Shown: piece after piece, positions 20,996 to 31,888 of the stretch | Position numbering within the stretch: position 1 is the stretch's first letter | How the letters are laid out: each line of letters begins with the position of its first letter | Assembly: GCA_035578155.1 (NCBI GenBank) | Contig: JAPWDM010000016.1 | Location: forward strand, 4,232,501 to 4,296,500 | DNA length: 64,000 nucleotides | DNA from: Brachynemurus nebulosus | Taxonomy: Eukaryota; Arthropoda; Insecta; Neuroptera; Myrmeleontidae | Direction of reading: 5' to 3' | Program-made: the position numbers and the translations under genes | Notes under the pieces: model-generated | Database searches by the model: none | What the model saw: the letters and a program-made list of their open reading frames with translations, nothing else | What the model was told of the DNA's origin: nothing

Positions 20996-21710
20996 ATCTT
21001 ACAAAACTGCGAAGTTTTTTTTATTTTAGTTTGTAACCAAATGATTATGGATCATTTTCTTGGTATACTTTATTTGTTGGATGACCACTTGTCATTTTAT
21101 CGTTAATTATTTCGTTTTGATTATTATTTAAAATTTTTCAGGATATAAAATAAAATACATTTTTCATAGAATAAGATTGTTTATTTTTTCCGGCAAATAT
21201 CGAAATTACAGTATGTCGACGTGTTCTACAATTTTTCCTCGGTGCCATTGCCGGATTTCATAGATTTTTCAATTTTTCTTCTTTCCTGATAATAAGTTTC
21301 GCATTTTAGATTTGACTTCTGGTACACCTGATATGATCATTGCTTCTACGACTTTTTTATAGGACATTTCCCGCATGGCTCTATTTTTAAATAAAGGAGA
21401 TTTTATATTCCACAGGCATTCAAAATTTCTTAATTCCTAAATAAATTTTTTCTCGTTTCCGAATTGGACTTTTCTGTCATTTTTATTTAACCTATAAAAT
21501 AATTTCCATTTAAAATTAAAAATTATACTTATTTTTAATAATTACATAATATGAAGTACTTACTTGTTTTAATTACATTCCAAGAAGATACATTTTAGTT
21601 ATAAATCCATATGAACACCAAAAATTGAATAAAAATTAATAAAATTTGCCTAGTTAAACAGCTGAAATTATAAATTTCTAATTTTTTGACCATTTGCATT
21701 TATACTAAAA

Positions 21711-22023
21711 TAGAGTCCCTATAATAAATAGAGTTATGACATGTGTGGTGAACACTGATTGTTTCCGGTATTTTCTGTCTAACGTTGGGTAAAATAAATT
21801 GAAAGTAAGTTAAAAAATATTTAACAAAAACCATTTAGTTTAACCTAAAAAAAATTATTATTTAAATTTTTTTAATTGTTCATAAATTCATAACCTATTA
21901 ACAATAATTATGTACTCAAAAATATTTACACAAAAAATGTGATAATTAATTTCGAAGCTTCCCGCTCTGTTTTGGAAAGAAAATGGATGACATGTCACGA
22001 CTCTATTTATTATAGCGACTCTA
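21711..22023. mobile_element. tagagtccc-family MITE, copy 1
   Basis: TIRs of about 32 bp are seen (tagagtccctataataaata to the reverse at 22023). The interior is shared with the copy at 30915-31198. The left (tactaaaa) and right (gataaacc) flanks do not match, so no TSD is seen for this copy. Confidence 0.75.
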
Positions 22024-22391
22024 GATAAACCTATACGGTATTCCGTAATTATGAGGCTTGTTTGACCTAAGCGCTCTTACACTCACCAAAATTCACTTAA
22101 ATAAATCACTTTTAAGCGCGAAAGTTGTAAAATTTGAAAAAAAAACTTTAGATAAAAATTTTTATTTTTGGTTTCTGTTGCTTTATTGAATAATTTTTAT
22201 CAACAAATAAGAATACTATTCCATTTAAAAAAGGTAAGTTTGTATCATAGCTCGAAAACCATAAGAGCTATAAAGCTCCTGATTATCGCAATTGGTTGCC
22301 TCTGTCGATATCTACAACTCTTATTTGAACAATTTTTCGATTAAATCAACGGTTTGGCTGTAATAAAAATGGCAACTCCCGAAAAACTCAC

Positions 22392-22699
22392 ACAGTATAT
22401 ACAGAGTGTTTCAAGCAACTAATAACATATACATTTTAACACAAGGAAAGTTTGTTGTGGTCAAAGGGTGCTTTATTTTATTATTATTAAATAATATCGC
22501 GTAATAATATCGCGTCAAAATAATGTTTAAAAGTAATTAAAAGACAATACCAGTATATTTATTGAGATAACTATAAATAAACCTTAATCTAATGTTGAAA
22601 TATTTATTAACAAATAATACTACTTAGTAGAAAATTGAACACCTGTGGTTGATTTGTATTTTATTTTATTTTTTTATATTTATTGGTTATTTATTATAA
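22392..22699. other. AT-rich non-coding stretch
   Basis: No feature was recognised between the preceding element and the TAA tract. Confidence 0.4.
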
Positions 22700-25600
22700 T
22701 TATTATTATTATTATTATTATTATTTTTACGCCAACCTGGCGCTCACTACTCAGTAGGACAGTACTGGGTAACATTCACCTATACCGGCATTATGCAAGG
22801 TATTAGGCTCTGTGGAAGGGTAATGTGCCAAATCAATCCGTAAAAGTACCGTAGTACATTCACGGACGGGTTTGTCACATCACTCCTTATATTGTTGTTG
22901 TTGTTGCTTGAAACGAGGTGTTATGCGTCTATTTTGGTGTATACTGGTTCGTACGACGAGACTTTTGTGGGAGCGTAGATGTTGGCTCAATGACAGAGGG
23001 CTGTGAAAGCCTAGTTCGTTTTCGTGTCCTCAGATGGTAGGTAGGAGTAGGGACAGAGGGAAGGGAAAGGACTGTTTGTGTTTGTGTGTGTGTTTGTGTA
23101 TGTGTGTGGATGTGTCTTTCTATTTTACGTTTCTTGGTGTAGATGTTTTCTGATTCATCAAATTGCTCATTAAGATCGGGTGTTCCTGGAACTGCGCGTT
23201 TAGATGGTACAGAGGTTGACGGACCTTGTGTGTTATTGAATTGGGGAGGATTGTGCACCAGAGCGGTAACAGTGACAGTGCGGCAGTTGTTCGATCCCCC
23301 CTCTCCATCAGACGAATCTGGATCTGTATGTGTGTTAAGTGTTTGTCTTTCAGTGTTAGTGTATTGTGTGTTTATGTATGTGTGTTGTGTGTCAGTAGGA
23401 TGAGTGTCAGTGTATTGTTCGCTCACTGTAGATGGCACAGATGGAGTAGAAGCAGGTCTTGTGCTTTCACATATCGCAGTCGGATTCGTATTACTGAGGA
23501 ACTTCCGTACTATACGACACGTGTTTATGATCACTGCCTTTTGCATAGTGACATATGTGTATTTTGGGAGACCCAAGAGGCTCAAACTATTATGTAGTGT
23601 GTGTGGAATGACCCCGGTGGCACTGAGCACTATTGGAACGATGTGGACATGTTCCATTCGCCATTGTTGTTTTATTTCGGCTGCGAGGTCAGTGTATTTA
23701 TCCAATTTAACTGCGTGTGTTTTTTGTAAGTTGTGTGTATTTGGAACCGCAATATCGATCAGATAGGTTGTCTTAGTGTTTTTCATTACGAAGGTGATAT
23801 CTGGTCGATTATGATTTATGGTCTTATCTGTAATAATCGACCGATCCCAGTAAAGTCTACAGGAGTCATTCTCCGCTACTACTTTTGGTGTGAGCTTGTA
23901 GTAAGGTGTTTTATCGGTTATAAGGTGGTGCTTGACCGCTAGTTTCTGGTATATGATTTTGCCAACCTGGTCGTGACGGTGTTTGTATTCGGACTGAGCG
24001 AGCTGAGTACAGGCAGCTGTGACGTGTTGGATCGTTTCAGGTTTGGAATGGCATCTCCGGCATGAGTCAGATGTTATTGACGAGTCACGAAGTATGTATT
24101 TTGAGTAATTCTTTGTATGAATTACTTGATCTTGTATAGCCAGCATAAATCCTTCAGTCTCCGGGAAAAGACTTCCTTGACTCAACCAGGCGTGCGACGC
24201 TGCTTTGCCGACGTTACTCTGGTTAAGATCATGTGGATGTCTTCCATGTAGAGGCTTGCGGATCCATTGCTGGATTTTGTCCTCCTTCGTGACCAAACGG
24301 CAAAAACTATCTGGCATTTCTGTGTGTGAGAGGTTTAATGGTGTGTATGCCTTGTCGGCTTGGATTATTACATTGTGTAAGTGTGATGTGTGTGTTTTGG
24401 TGTAAAAGTATTCTCGCAAGTTATGAACCTGTTTATTATGCATGTTCCTTATGTCTATAAGACCCCGACCCCCTTCGGCTCTTGGCAGCGTCAGTCGTTC
24501 TATCGCTGCTTTGGGATGATGAATTCTGTATTTGGTCATAAGGACGCGGGTCTTGATCTCGATGTTTGTCAAGTCCGTAGGCGTCCATTTGATTACCCCA
24601 AATGAGTACGTTAGCACCGGAACTGCGTAGGTGTTAATTGCTTTGATGATTTTTTTTCCATCAAGGTGAGTGTTCAGCAATCTCTGTACACGCGCTAGGT
24701 ATTGCTGCATTAGGTGTTGTTTTACAGCGCTGTGATCTATACGTTCATCCTGGTTGAATCCGAGATACCGGTACGACTCTCCCTCGTCCATTGGCTGCAT
24801 AACAGACTCCGGTCCGAGTTCAAATGCGACCGCATCTCGTTTTCCCCCAGAACGACATTGTGTCCGACATTTGTCGATCCCGAACTCCATGCAGAGGTCT
24901 CGCGAAACTTCCCTGGAAAGTCCCAGCAGCTTCTGTAATTGATGTTTAGTTGCTGCGTAGATCTTTATATCATCCATGTACATTAGATGTGAAATAGTAT
25001 GGCGCGAATTCATTTTTGTCCCCACATTATAACCGTATTTGGTTTCATTCAACAGGCGTGAAAGTGGATTCATTGCGAGACAAAACCATAATGGACTCAA
25101 TGAGTCGCCTTGGAATATGCCGCGTCTTACTTGAATAAGATCGCTTGTTGTTTTTTCGTTACCAATACTCAAATGTAAGGTCGTTCGCCAATCGGACATG
25201 ATCGCTCCAAGGAAGTTCACGATACTTGGGTGTATTTTATACAGCTCCAATACTCTCCGTAACCAGGAGTGCGGCACCGAATCAAATGCCTTTTTGTAAT
25301 CAATAAACGCTGTGTACAGGTTACGTTGTCTCCCTTTCGCTTGTTCCAGTACTACGGAGTCAATCAGAAGCTGCTCTTTGCAACCTTGTGACCTCTTTCG
25401 ACATCCCTTTTGTTCTTCTGTCAGTATGGTGTTAATCTGACAATGTTCATTGATCTTTTTTGCCAGACAGGACGTCAAAGTCTTATACACAGTAGGCAAG
25501 CAGGTGATAGGCCTATAATTAGCAGGATTTTTTGTATCACTGTTTTTCGATTTCATATATGTGATACCCTGCGTTAGGAACTTCGGTGTCAGGTTTGGTG

Positions 25601-27209
25601 TTCTTATAAATAGTGTAAATTGTTCAGCGAGATACTTGTGTGTTGATGTAAAGTGTTTGAGCCAGTAGTTTTGTATGTTGTCGATGCCAGGTGCCTTCCA
25701 GTTATGCGATCTCTGTAAAGCTCTGGAGACGTCCTCTGTAGTAATGTCCGTATAGGGCATCTCCGGAAGATGTTCGTTATTCCTGTACTCTGTATCGATC
25801 CAGCTGGCTTTGTCATTATGGTCAATGGTGTTGGACCATATATTCGCCCAAAAACTATGGAGTGCGTTCTTCTCCGGTAGACCATTACTGTCAGTTACCG
25901 TGTTCGTTAGAGACTGATAAAATCGTCTCTGGTTTCTGCTGAACGCTTGGTTTTGTCGCTTGCGTTCAGTACTGGTCTTATACCTTCGTAAGCGCTCCGC
26001 TATTGCTGTTAATTTTTGGTGAAGCGTATCTCTGATCTCTGTGAGTGTTTTATTGGGTTCCTCGTATTGTGTGTATACTGTGTGTTTGTGTAATATGTCG
26101 TGTATGTATTTGTTGAGCCGTTTGGACCTCGTACCCTGTTGGTATTGGGTGATCCTGCCGAGATTGCATCGGATGTTGTTGATGCGTTTATTCAGTCGTG
26201 TTTCCCAAGCAGGAGTTTTGTGTTCCTTCGAGTTGTACGCTACAGGTGGTGTTACATCGGAACCGTTACAACGTATAGCGGCAACGGCTCCACAGTAAAT
26301 AGCTGTGTGTAACTCGATAAAATTGTCACATGTTTCCAAGTGTTTAGGCAGTATTGTATTGTTTAATATCTCAACGATCTCAGCCAATCTACGTGAGGTG
26401 TGTTGTTTAGGCAACAAGTACCTATGTGTGGGGTCCGTCCCTTCAAATTCAGTAAGCGCTGTGTTAAATTCCAGTTCGATCTCTTGCAGTAGGGTGTCAT
26501 TTACTGCTGTCTCATGGTGGTTAGGCTCATTCTCGACAAGTTGTTGAATGTCGTTTTGTGTGGGGCTTCCCATTTCTGGTGGGCCGTCTGCCTGACTTTC
26601 TTCATTTTGAGCAAATTCATGTGCGACTTGTGTTTTAATGGTGTTTATGAGGGAGGAAGGGATAAGATTATTGGTAAAAATGACACGTTTTTGGTCTGCC
26701 AGTCTCTGTTCAGTAACGCGACTTAGGTGAGGGTAGCTGCGCGCGAACTCTTGATGTAATTTTGTACGGTAACCAGTTTTGTCCGTTTCAAGTCTAGTAA
26801 CTTTGAAGTATGTGCGTACGATGAATTCATTCAGTTCATCTGTCCATTGCATACGCACACGCTTCTTACCAGCTTTAGTGGTCCCCAAAGGATTCTCTGA
26901 GGAAACACTTAAAGTCGGCTGAGCCAAAGGTGTTGGGGGCTCCGTAAGTAGGGCAGTAGCATTTTGGCTGAAGGTGTTGTTACAGCTGACAGGTGGCTGC
27001 CTAGAACCCAACCTGTCGTCACCGTGATCTGAGCTATCACATTCAGTGGTGACCCTGATGCGCCCGGTCGCTCCACCGGCAGCGGCAGTTTTCCGAGGCG
27101 TTTTTTTTATTTGCTCCATCCTAATGGGTTGTCCTTTTAGTCGCCTTTTACGACAAGCAGGACTTACTGTGGGCAAATTCTGCAAAGTGAAGCCCCCACC
27201 CACAGGGCG

Positions 27210-27240
<31 letters not shown>
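22700..27240 (-). mobile_element. Dong-like (R4 clade) LINE in a TAA microsatellite
   Basis: The element lies between (ATT)n at 22700-22724 and (TTA)n at 27210-27240, which read as (TAA)n on its own strand. Its 5' leader begins acgccctgtgggtgggggc and includes the conserved ggcgactaaaaggacaa phrase. Its 3' end is a small hairpin (cgccaacctggcg, 22730-22742) next to the TAA repeat. Dong elements of the R4 clade insert specifically into TAA repeats, which fits both flanks. It holds one long ORF. Confidence 0.85.
22929..27119 (-). CDS. Dong/R4-type LINE polyprotein (reverse transcriptase, endonuclease)
   Basis: One frame without breaks; the first ATG (27119) gives about 1396 residues, and the frame is open to 27203 and into the TAA tract. 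With numbering from 27203: residues 114-182 are Myb-like (MQWTDELNEFIVRTYFKV, EQRLADQKRVI), a DNA-binding domain. Residues 500-760 are reverse transcriptase with FIDYKKAFDSV (633-643), GIFQGDSLSPLWF (695-707) and YMDD (742-745). C1048, C1051, H1060 and C1065 form a CCHC knuckle. Residues 1133-1170 have RPDITF, LIDIAVP and KLDKY, the PD-(D/E)XK restriction-like endonuclease of R2/R4-type LINEs that nicks the target. The C-terminal 200 residues are Thr/His-rich low complexity. Transcription is from the minus strand. The intact frame and catalytic residues suggest recent activity. Confidence 0.9.
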   Translation of the reverse strand: MEQIKKTPRKTAAAGGATGRIRVTTECDSSDHGDDRLGSRQPPVSCNNTFSQNATALLTEPPTPLAQPTLSVSSENPLGTTKAGKKRVRMQWTDELNEFIVRTYFKVTRLETDKTGYRTKLHQEFARSYPHLSRVTEQRLADQKRVIFTNNLIPSSLINTIKTQVAHEFAQNEESQADGPPEMGSPTQNDIQQLVENEPNHHETAVNDTLLQEIELEFNTALTEFEGTDPTHRYLLPKQHTSRRLAEIVEILNNTILPKHLETCDNFIELHTAIYCGAVAAIRCNGSDVTPPVAYNSKEHKTPAWETRLNKRINNIRCNLGRITQYQQGTRSKRLNKYIHDILHKHTVYTQYEEPNKTLTEIRDTLHQKLTAIAERLRRYKTSTERKRQNQAFSRNQRRFYQSLTNTVTDSNGLPEKNALHSFWANIWSNTIDHNDKASWIDTEYRNNEHLPEMPYTDITTEDVSRALQRSHNWKAPGIDNIQNYWLKHFTSTHKYLAEQFTLFIRTPNLTPKFLTQGITYMKSKNSDTKNPANYRPITCLPTVYKTLTSCLAKKINEHCQINTILTEEQKGCRKRSQGCKEQLLIDSVVLEQAKGRQRNLYTAFIDYKKAFDSVPHSWLRRVLELYKIHPSIVNFLGAIMSDWRTTLHLSIGNEKTTSDLIQVRRGIFQGDSLSPLWFCLAMNPLSRLLNETKYGYNVGTKMNSRHTISHLMYMDDIKIYAATKHQLQKLLGLSREVSRDLCMEFGIDKCRTQCRSGGKRDAVAFELGPESVMQPMDEGESYRYLGFNQDERIDHSAVKQHLMQQYLARVQRLLNTHLDGKKIIKAINTYAVPVLTYSFGVIKWTPTDLTNIEIKTRVLMTKYRIHHPKAAIERLTLPRAEGGRGLIDIRNMHNKQVHNLREYFYTKTHTSHLHNVIIQADKAYTPLNLSHTEMPDSFCRLVTKEDKIQQWIRKPLHGRHPHDLNQSNVGKAASHAWLSQGSLFPETEGFMLAIQDQVIHTKNYSKYILRDSSITSDSCRRCHSKPETIQHVTAACTQLAQSEYKHRHDQVGKIIYQKLAVKHHLITDKTPYYKLTPKVVAENDSCRLYWDRSIITDKTINHNRPDITFVMKNTKTTYLIDIAVPNTHNLQKTHAVKLDKYTDLAAEIKQQWRMEHVHIVPIVLSATGVIPHTLHNSLSLLGLPKYTYVTMQKAVIINTCRIVRKFLSNTNPTAICESTRPASTPSVPSTVSEQYTDTHPTDTQHTYINTQYTNTERQTLNTHTDPDSSDGEGGSNNCRTVTVTALVHNPPQFNNTQGPSTSVPSKRAVPGTPDLNEQFDESENIYTKKRKIERHIHTHTQTHTQTQTVLSLPSVPTPTYHLRTRKRTRLSQPSVIEPTSTLPQKSRRTNQYTPK

Positions 27241-27242
<2 letters not shown>

Positions 27243-27256
27243 TTTTTTTTTTTTTT
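27210..27256. repeat. (TTA)n followed by T16: junction of two retroelements
   Basis: About 30 bp of TTA repeat is followed by a run of about 16 T. On the minus strand this is a poly(A) tail followed by (TAA)n, i.e. the 3' end of the element to the right and the 5' target of the Dong-like LINE. Confidence 0.8.
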
Positions 27257-28890
27257 AAATATTGGGGTACTGTTGCCGGTGGATGGCGCGGTCAGCAGCA
27301 CCCGACGGCATCGCCATCGGAGGGCATGCGCCGCCATAAACAGTAAAAATAAAAACGACACATAAAGACAGGAACACATAAATGCATTAGACAACGGACA
27401 AACATACACATGATAAAATCCAACGATGAGCCCTGCCATCCCAGGGCTTAAAAAGAGTGGACAGTCCTTGGTGACGGTACGATAAGTACTAGACAGAGCG
27501 TTCGGTCACCAAGGCCTGGAGACCATCGCTGCGACTCCCCCCGAGGTGTAAAGGGCCTCGGGGTGGAGGAACCTGACTAGACAATACACAAATAAATATC
27601 ACAGATCAGTATCACGGTAAGTATCACAGATAAAACTTATTGCGTCACTGGGAGGCCGCGGGCCGACCAGTGAAGCAATAAGGAGTTAAGAGAATACCGC
27701 TGTAGAGCCATAACAACAGGCCCACAGCGGCATAACAAAATATCACAGATAAATAAAATCAAGTGATGTACCACCTCGGGTGGAAAACGCCCTCAGTGGT
27801 ACATCGTTAAAACATATTAAAAACAACCTTATTAAAAAACAAAAACAACAGTATCACAAGTTTGACAATATTTCTTGCTCTGTGACACGATTCCGCTCCC
27901 CATAGTCTCGACAATTCCGAAATGGCTTCGTCAACACCTAGGAGCTCACACGTGTAGGGACAGTGACATCTGATTACTGAGCAACATGTACTGTTCTGTC
28001 AGATAGCTGATTACTGGGTACATGTGCCGTTCTGTCAGATGTCGGGGTCAACCTACACGGGAGACCGGTACGATGACTAGGCCACGTTCGTCCGAGTCGA
28101 GGCTACAGGGAACGGGACAATGCCACAGAGTATCACAGTATATCTGACTTATGTCCCTATGACCCCGACGGGGCAAAAGCAGTCCCAGGACGCTCAAGCT
28201 CGCATCCGTATGAGGGAAGACGACATCTCCTTACTAAGCGAGCTCGCTCAAGCTGTTCGGGCAGACGTCGACTCATACGCCTGGATGACGCGAACGAGTG
28301 CGTCGAGTACCGCACTCCTACCCGCCGAAGTCACAGGGACAAAAAATCAACGCAATATCACAGACGAATTATCACGGTTGTGTTCACTGGGGTGCACCGT
28401 CCAGTGAACACAGAAATAAAAAAAACAAAGGGGAAAAAATTAAAAACAAAAGTGCAAACTATCACAATCAGGAAGACAAATACAAAAAAAAATCACAGTC
28501 AGACATCACCAATTCGACTAATCCGAAGTCAAATCACGATTTCGGTATTCACACACATATGGATACTAAACACATTCGACGCTATAGCCAGACATCAGGG
28601 CGAGAATTACAAGCATTTAGCAGACGATGGTATTTCTCACATACGATGGAAACCTCTGTCGATCCTACGACGTTCGTCCTCGTCGAAAATTTTGATCCGG
28701 CATCTTTTGTGAAAACAGTGGTACCTCGAGAAGGAAAGGTGCCGATCTTGGGTAGTCAGAGGCTAATGGAATCCGAAGATTACTGTATTGCGCATAAACT
28801 ACCCTTGGAACCCTTAGCCTCCTTGACACCAATGGGGGATAGATATCCCTCACGGGTGCCAAGGGCAGCTGCTATAGGTGTCCTCACCAC
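27257..28890 (-). mobile_element. Apparently non-coding retroelement in the same TAA target
   Basis: This about 1.63-kb, GC-richer block ends on the left in poly(T), a poly(A) tail on the minus strand, and on the right at an (ATT)n tract (28892-28950). So it is a minus-strand retroposed unit inserted in TAA repeats, like the adjacent LINE. Frames of 95-220 codons on the plus strand show no domain and use hairpin and poly(ATT) sequence. The minus strand has no long frame. Its middle consists of repeated stem-loops (see 27429-28412). It may be a non-autonomous partner of the Dong-like LINE (inference). Confidence 0.5.
27429..28412. repeat. Array of hairpins separated by a TATCACAG word
   Basis: Separate stem-loops: 27429-27448 (7-bp stem), 27466-27514 (10 bp, ccttggtgac), 27539-27563 (8 bp, ccccgagg), 27636-27682 (16 bp with one mismatch, cttattgcgtcactgg), 27697-27730 (7 bp, ccgctgt), 27765-27805 (10 bp, gatgtaccac), 27951-28059 (8 plus 9 bp, enclosing a 37-bp tandem duplication) and 28379-28412 (12 bp, tgtgttcactgg). 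Most of the linkers contain TATCACAG or a one-base variant, about ten times from 27597 to 28494. The fourth and the last stem share tcactgg/ccagtga. Confidence 0.75.

Positions 28891-28891
<1 letters not shown>

Positions 28892-28950
<59 letters not shown>
28892..28950. repeat. (ATT)n microsatellite
   Basis: About 59 bp of ATT repeat at the 5' side (minus-strand sense) of the non-coding retroelement. Confidence 0.95.
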
Positions 28951-28952
<2 letters not shown>

Positions 28953-30319
28953 TTATATAGGTATTTTGAACGAGGGAAAATATTTTTCCTAATCCTTTAT
29001 TTTATTACATTTACATTTCTGATATTTCTGATTTTCTATATTTATATTTTCTAGTTTTATTATATTTCTGATTTTTATATTTATGGTTATTTATTTTTTT
29101 ATGCTACTGAAAAGGACTACAAAAGTAGTAGAAACCGGTCTAGCGAATATTTTATATTTTATTTTTTGTGGGCCCTTAACTCAATGGCTGCCAAACAATT
29201 TTTGTTTGTAAAAGACAGGTTTAAAAACATTGATAAAGAGAGAAAATTGTTTACATATTATCTGCGTACTTCTGAAAATATTTTATTTTAATTGTAAGAT
29301 TTTTGTTTCCTTCATAAAATATAAACATTGTTATGTATGTTTTGTAAAGTCGGTATTAAACTAATATTTGGAACATGTAATAATTTTTTTTAAATTATTT
29401 CAGATGTCATTATGATATTCATTTTAAGTAAAATACATTCTACAAAAACATAAGTAAAGAGAATGAAGAAACCATTATCTACCATTCTTATAATTTGACA
29501 TTCCCACTTTGTGTGTATCACACAGTATCTTGCGTACTTTTAATTTTATTAAATTATAATATATAACACTGACTTTATAAGAAGTCTACGTTGTTTTTAT
29601 AGTTGACAACATGAATGTTGATTTGGATAAAGGATAATTTATTGATTTTTGGTATTGGTACATATGTATGCAGTATGTGTATGAGTATTCACTAGTATTA
29701 GTCAAACCGTCGAAAATTTTTTTGCTGACAATAATAAACAAATTTTTTTTATGTTCTTATAGTACACTATAAATTCAATTATGTTAAAACATTCAATAAA
29801 AATTATTAGAAGCAAATTTTATATATTTCTGTAAATATCTATACCTATATATAAAATTATCCACAGTATTATCTTTTTATTATTATTTCATTTTAAAACA
29901 AGCCGGACAACTAGAGAGGTATCAATTTAACTTTAATTCATTTTTTGGGAAAAATTTTTATTAGAAAATAACCCAGTGTAGATTTGTAGTGTACTTGTAA
30001 TTTATTTTTATTATTTATTTATAAATTATAAAACTGAGAAACAATATTTTTCAATTTAAACCATTTCAGTGCGGCTTAAAAATGTCAAAATGATTAATGA
30101 CTTTAAAAATACATATAGTCTTGTCTTTTATTGCAAGATATATTTCTCTCTTTGTTTCCTTTGGCATGTTAACATGCCAATGGCACTGAATCGGTTAAGG
30201 GGAAAAACTTTAATATTATGTATAATCCAGCCCACAGTACGGCTCAATATAGTGATTTGACTAGCATTAAATTTATTAGTTTACTTTTATTTAAAAATAA
30301 TTATTACTTATCTTAATAT
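28951..30319. other. AT-rich non-coding stretch
   Basis: Nothing is supportable except a tttctgat-rich, low-complexity patch at 29020-29090 and a phrase gtagaaaccggtctagcg near 29128, common in dispersed repeats. Confidence 0.4.
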
Positions 30320-31860
30320 GATAGTAAATGAATTAGAATACATTTTATCTGTTGCAGAAAAATGGGAACACACTTGTCAGAAATTAAAATCAGTGATAGT
30401 GATATTCATTTATGAAATATTTTATTAATGTATAATTTTGAATGAAAATAAATTTACTTTAGTAATTTTAAATAAATATAGCTGGGGCCTTTTTACTTGG
30501 CAGTAATTCGCGCATGATACAGATAGATATATTTGAAAATACATTACAAGTAAGAGACAATAACATCTGAAAAATATCTAGGTTTAAATCATATTAAAAA
30601 GAAACACCTTTTTAACAAACATATTGTTCTTTTTCGTTCCCTCTTTTATTACGTACTATTAGATGTACGTATTAAATTCATTTTCTGCGCACTGTCAAGT
30701 AAAAAGGCCCAAGCTATACATGAGTTTATTTTAAATGTTGAATGTGTTTTACACTTGATAAAAGTATTGATCAAACTTATATAAAATTATAAGAACATTT
30801 TAGTGGATTACCTTACTAGAAGTAATCTATATTATCAGAGGAGAAGGTAAAAAATTATTTAAAATTATGACGGTTATGACAGTGACATCTCTGTTCTTCT
30901 CAAGTGTATTACGCTAGAACCCCTGTAATAAATAGAGTCATGATATGTGTGCTGGACGCTGATTGGTTCAGGCATTTTCTGTCCAAAGTTTGCGTAAAAT
31001 ACATTGGAAATAAATTAATCTACAAAGAATAATTAAGTTAAAATTTTTTAATTGTTCATCAATTCATAACTTATTAACAATAATTATGTACTCAAGAATA
31101 TTTACTCAGATATGTGATAATTAATTTTGAAGCTTTCCGCTCTGTTTTGGAGAGAAAATGGATGATATGTCACGACTCTATTTATTATAGGGACTCTATA
31201 CTACGCATGATAATAACGACATTTATACCCTTCACGCCCGTTCTCAGTTCCATGGAGAGGTAAAAGTATATTGCTAGCAATGTATCTAGCCTATGAGAGG
31301 AATTGGTCGCCAACAAAGAGAGACAGACAATACAAAAATAGTGTACCATTTCTATTCTGCGCATGTCTGGCGATTCACATGAAAAGTAATAAATAAACTC
31401 ATTCATATTTTTAATATTTTATTATTTGAATTTTTAAGTCACGAATGACAATTTTATTTATCCAAATAATAAATAAACACATTTATTACTTATTAAATAA
31501 AATTTACTTTGTAATTTATACTTGTATTTGATAATGACAACCTAGGTGGCTAAAATGGAGGCATTTTTGAAACTGCCAGCACATGCGGGCAATGAAAATA
31601 GGTACAGTAAATAGAAACAGAGAGTGATATCCTCTGCACTCTAATGTTTGCGACCAAAAATGCAAATTGATAGCAATATTGGTATAATACATATATGGGT
31701 AAAAGAGGGTCAAAAAATGTATTGAAGTTGACCATCTTATAGTATGGAGGGTAGGTATCAGAAGCACCATCTCTGTATCAAAAAGTGTCCATAGAAAGAC
31801 GTAAATAGTGGTGGTGCTACTGTAGCAAAAGGGTAAATTTAGAGAAGTAAACAAGGAAAG
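30320..31860. repeat. Dispersed repeat segment with a second copy at 61850-63560
   Basis: Parts of this segment match the end of the window. 30355-30480 matches about 61915-62045 and 30800-30914 matches about 62112-62220, both in the same order and orientation. 31199-31620 corresponds in reverse to about 63200-63560 and in part directly to 62212-62285. A MITE (30915-31198) interrupts this copy. No coding domain was recognised. Confidence 0.6.
30915..31198. mobile_element. tagagtccc-family MITE, copy 2, with 8-bp TSD
   Basis: TIRs and interior match the copy at 21711-22023. The flanks tattacgc (30907-30914) and tactacgc (31199-31206) match at 7 of 8 bases. The empty site survives in the second copy of the host segment at about 62213 (tactacgcatgatg). 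Confidence 0.85.
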
Positions 31861-31888
31861 AAAAACATCCGCGTTGTTATATAATTAT

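Larger units (their letters stand above)
18376..22391. mobile_element. Second gtgagttttt-family element, about 4 kb, with nested repeats
   Basis: The left end is gtgagtttttcaggagttgcc (18376) and the right end ggcaactcccgaaaaactcac (22391). The last about 180 bp are close to the right end of the 442-bp MITE at 17848-18289. The interior is AT-rich and contains younger insertions at 19162-19792, 20776-20995 and 21711-22023. The pairing of these two ends is inferred. Confidence 0.5.

Noticed and set aside
23143..26726. Several plus-strand frames of 60-123 codons
   Set aside because: Shadows of the Dong-like LINE ORF on the other strand, which has the recognisable motifs.
28120..28960. Plus-strand frames of 95, 110 and 220 codons in the non-coding retroelement
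   Set aside because: They use hairpin sequence and end in an (ATT)n-coded Ile run; the poly(A) tail puts the sense strand on the other side.
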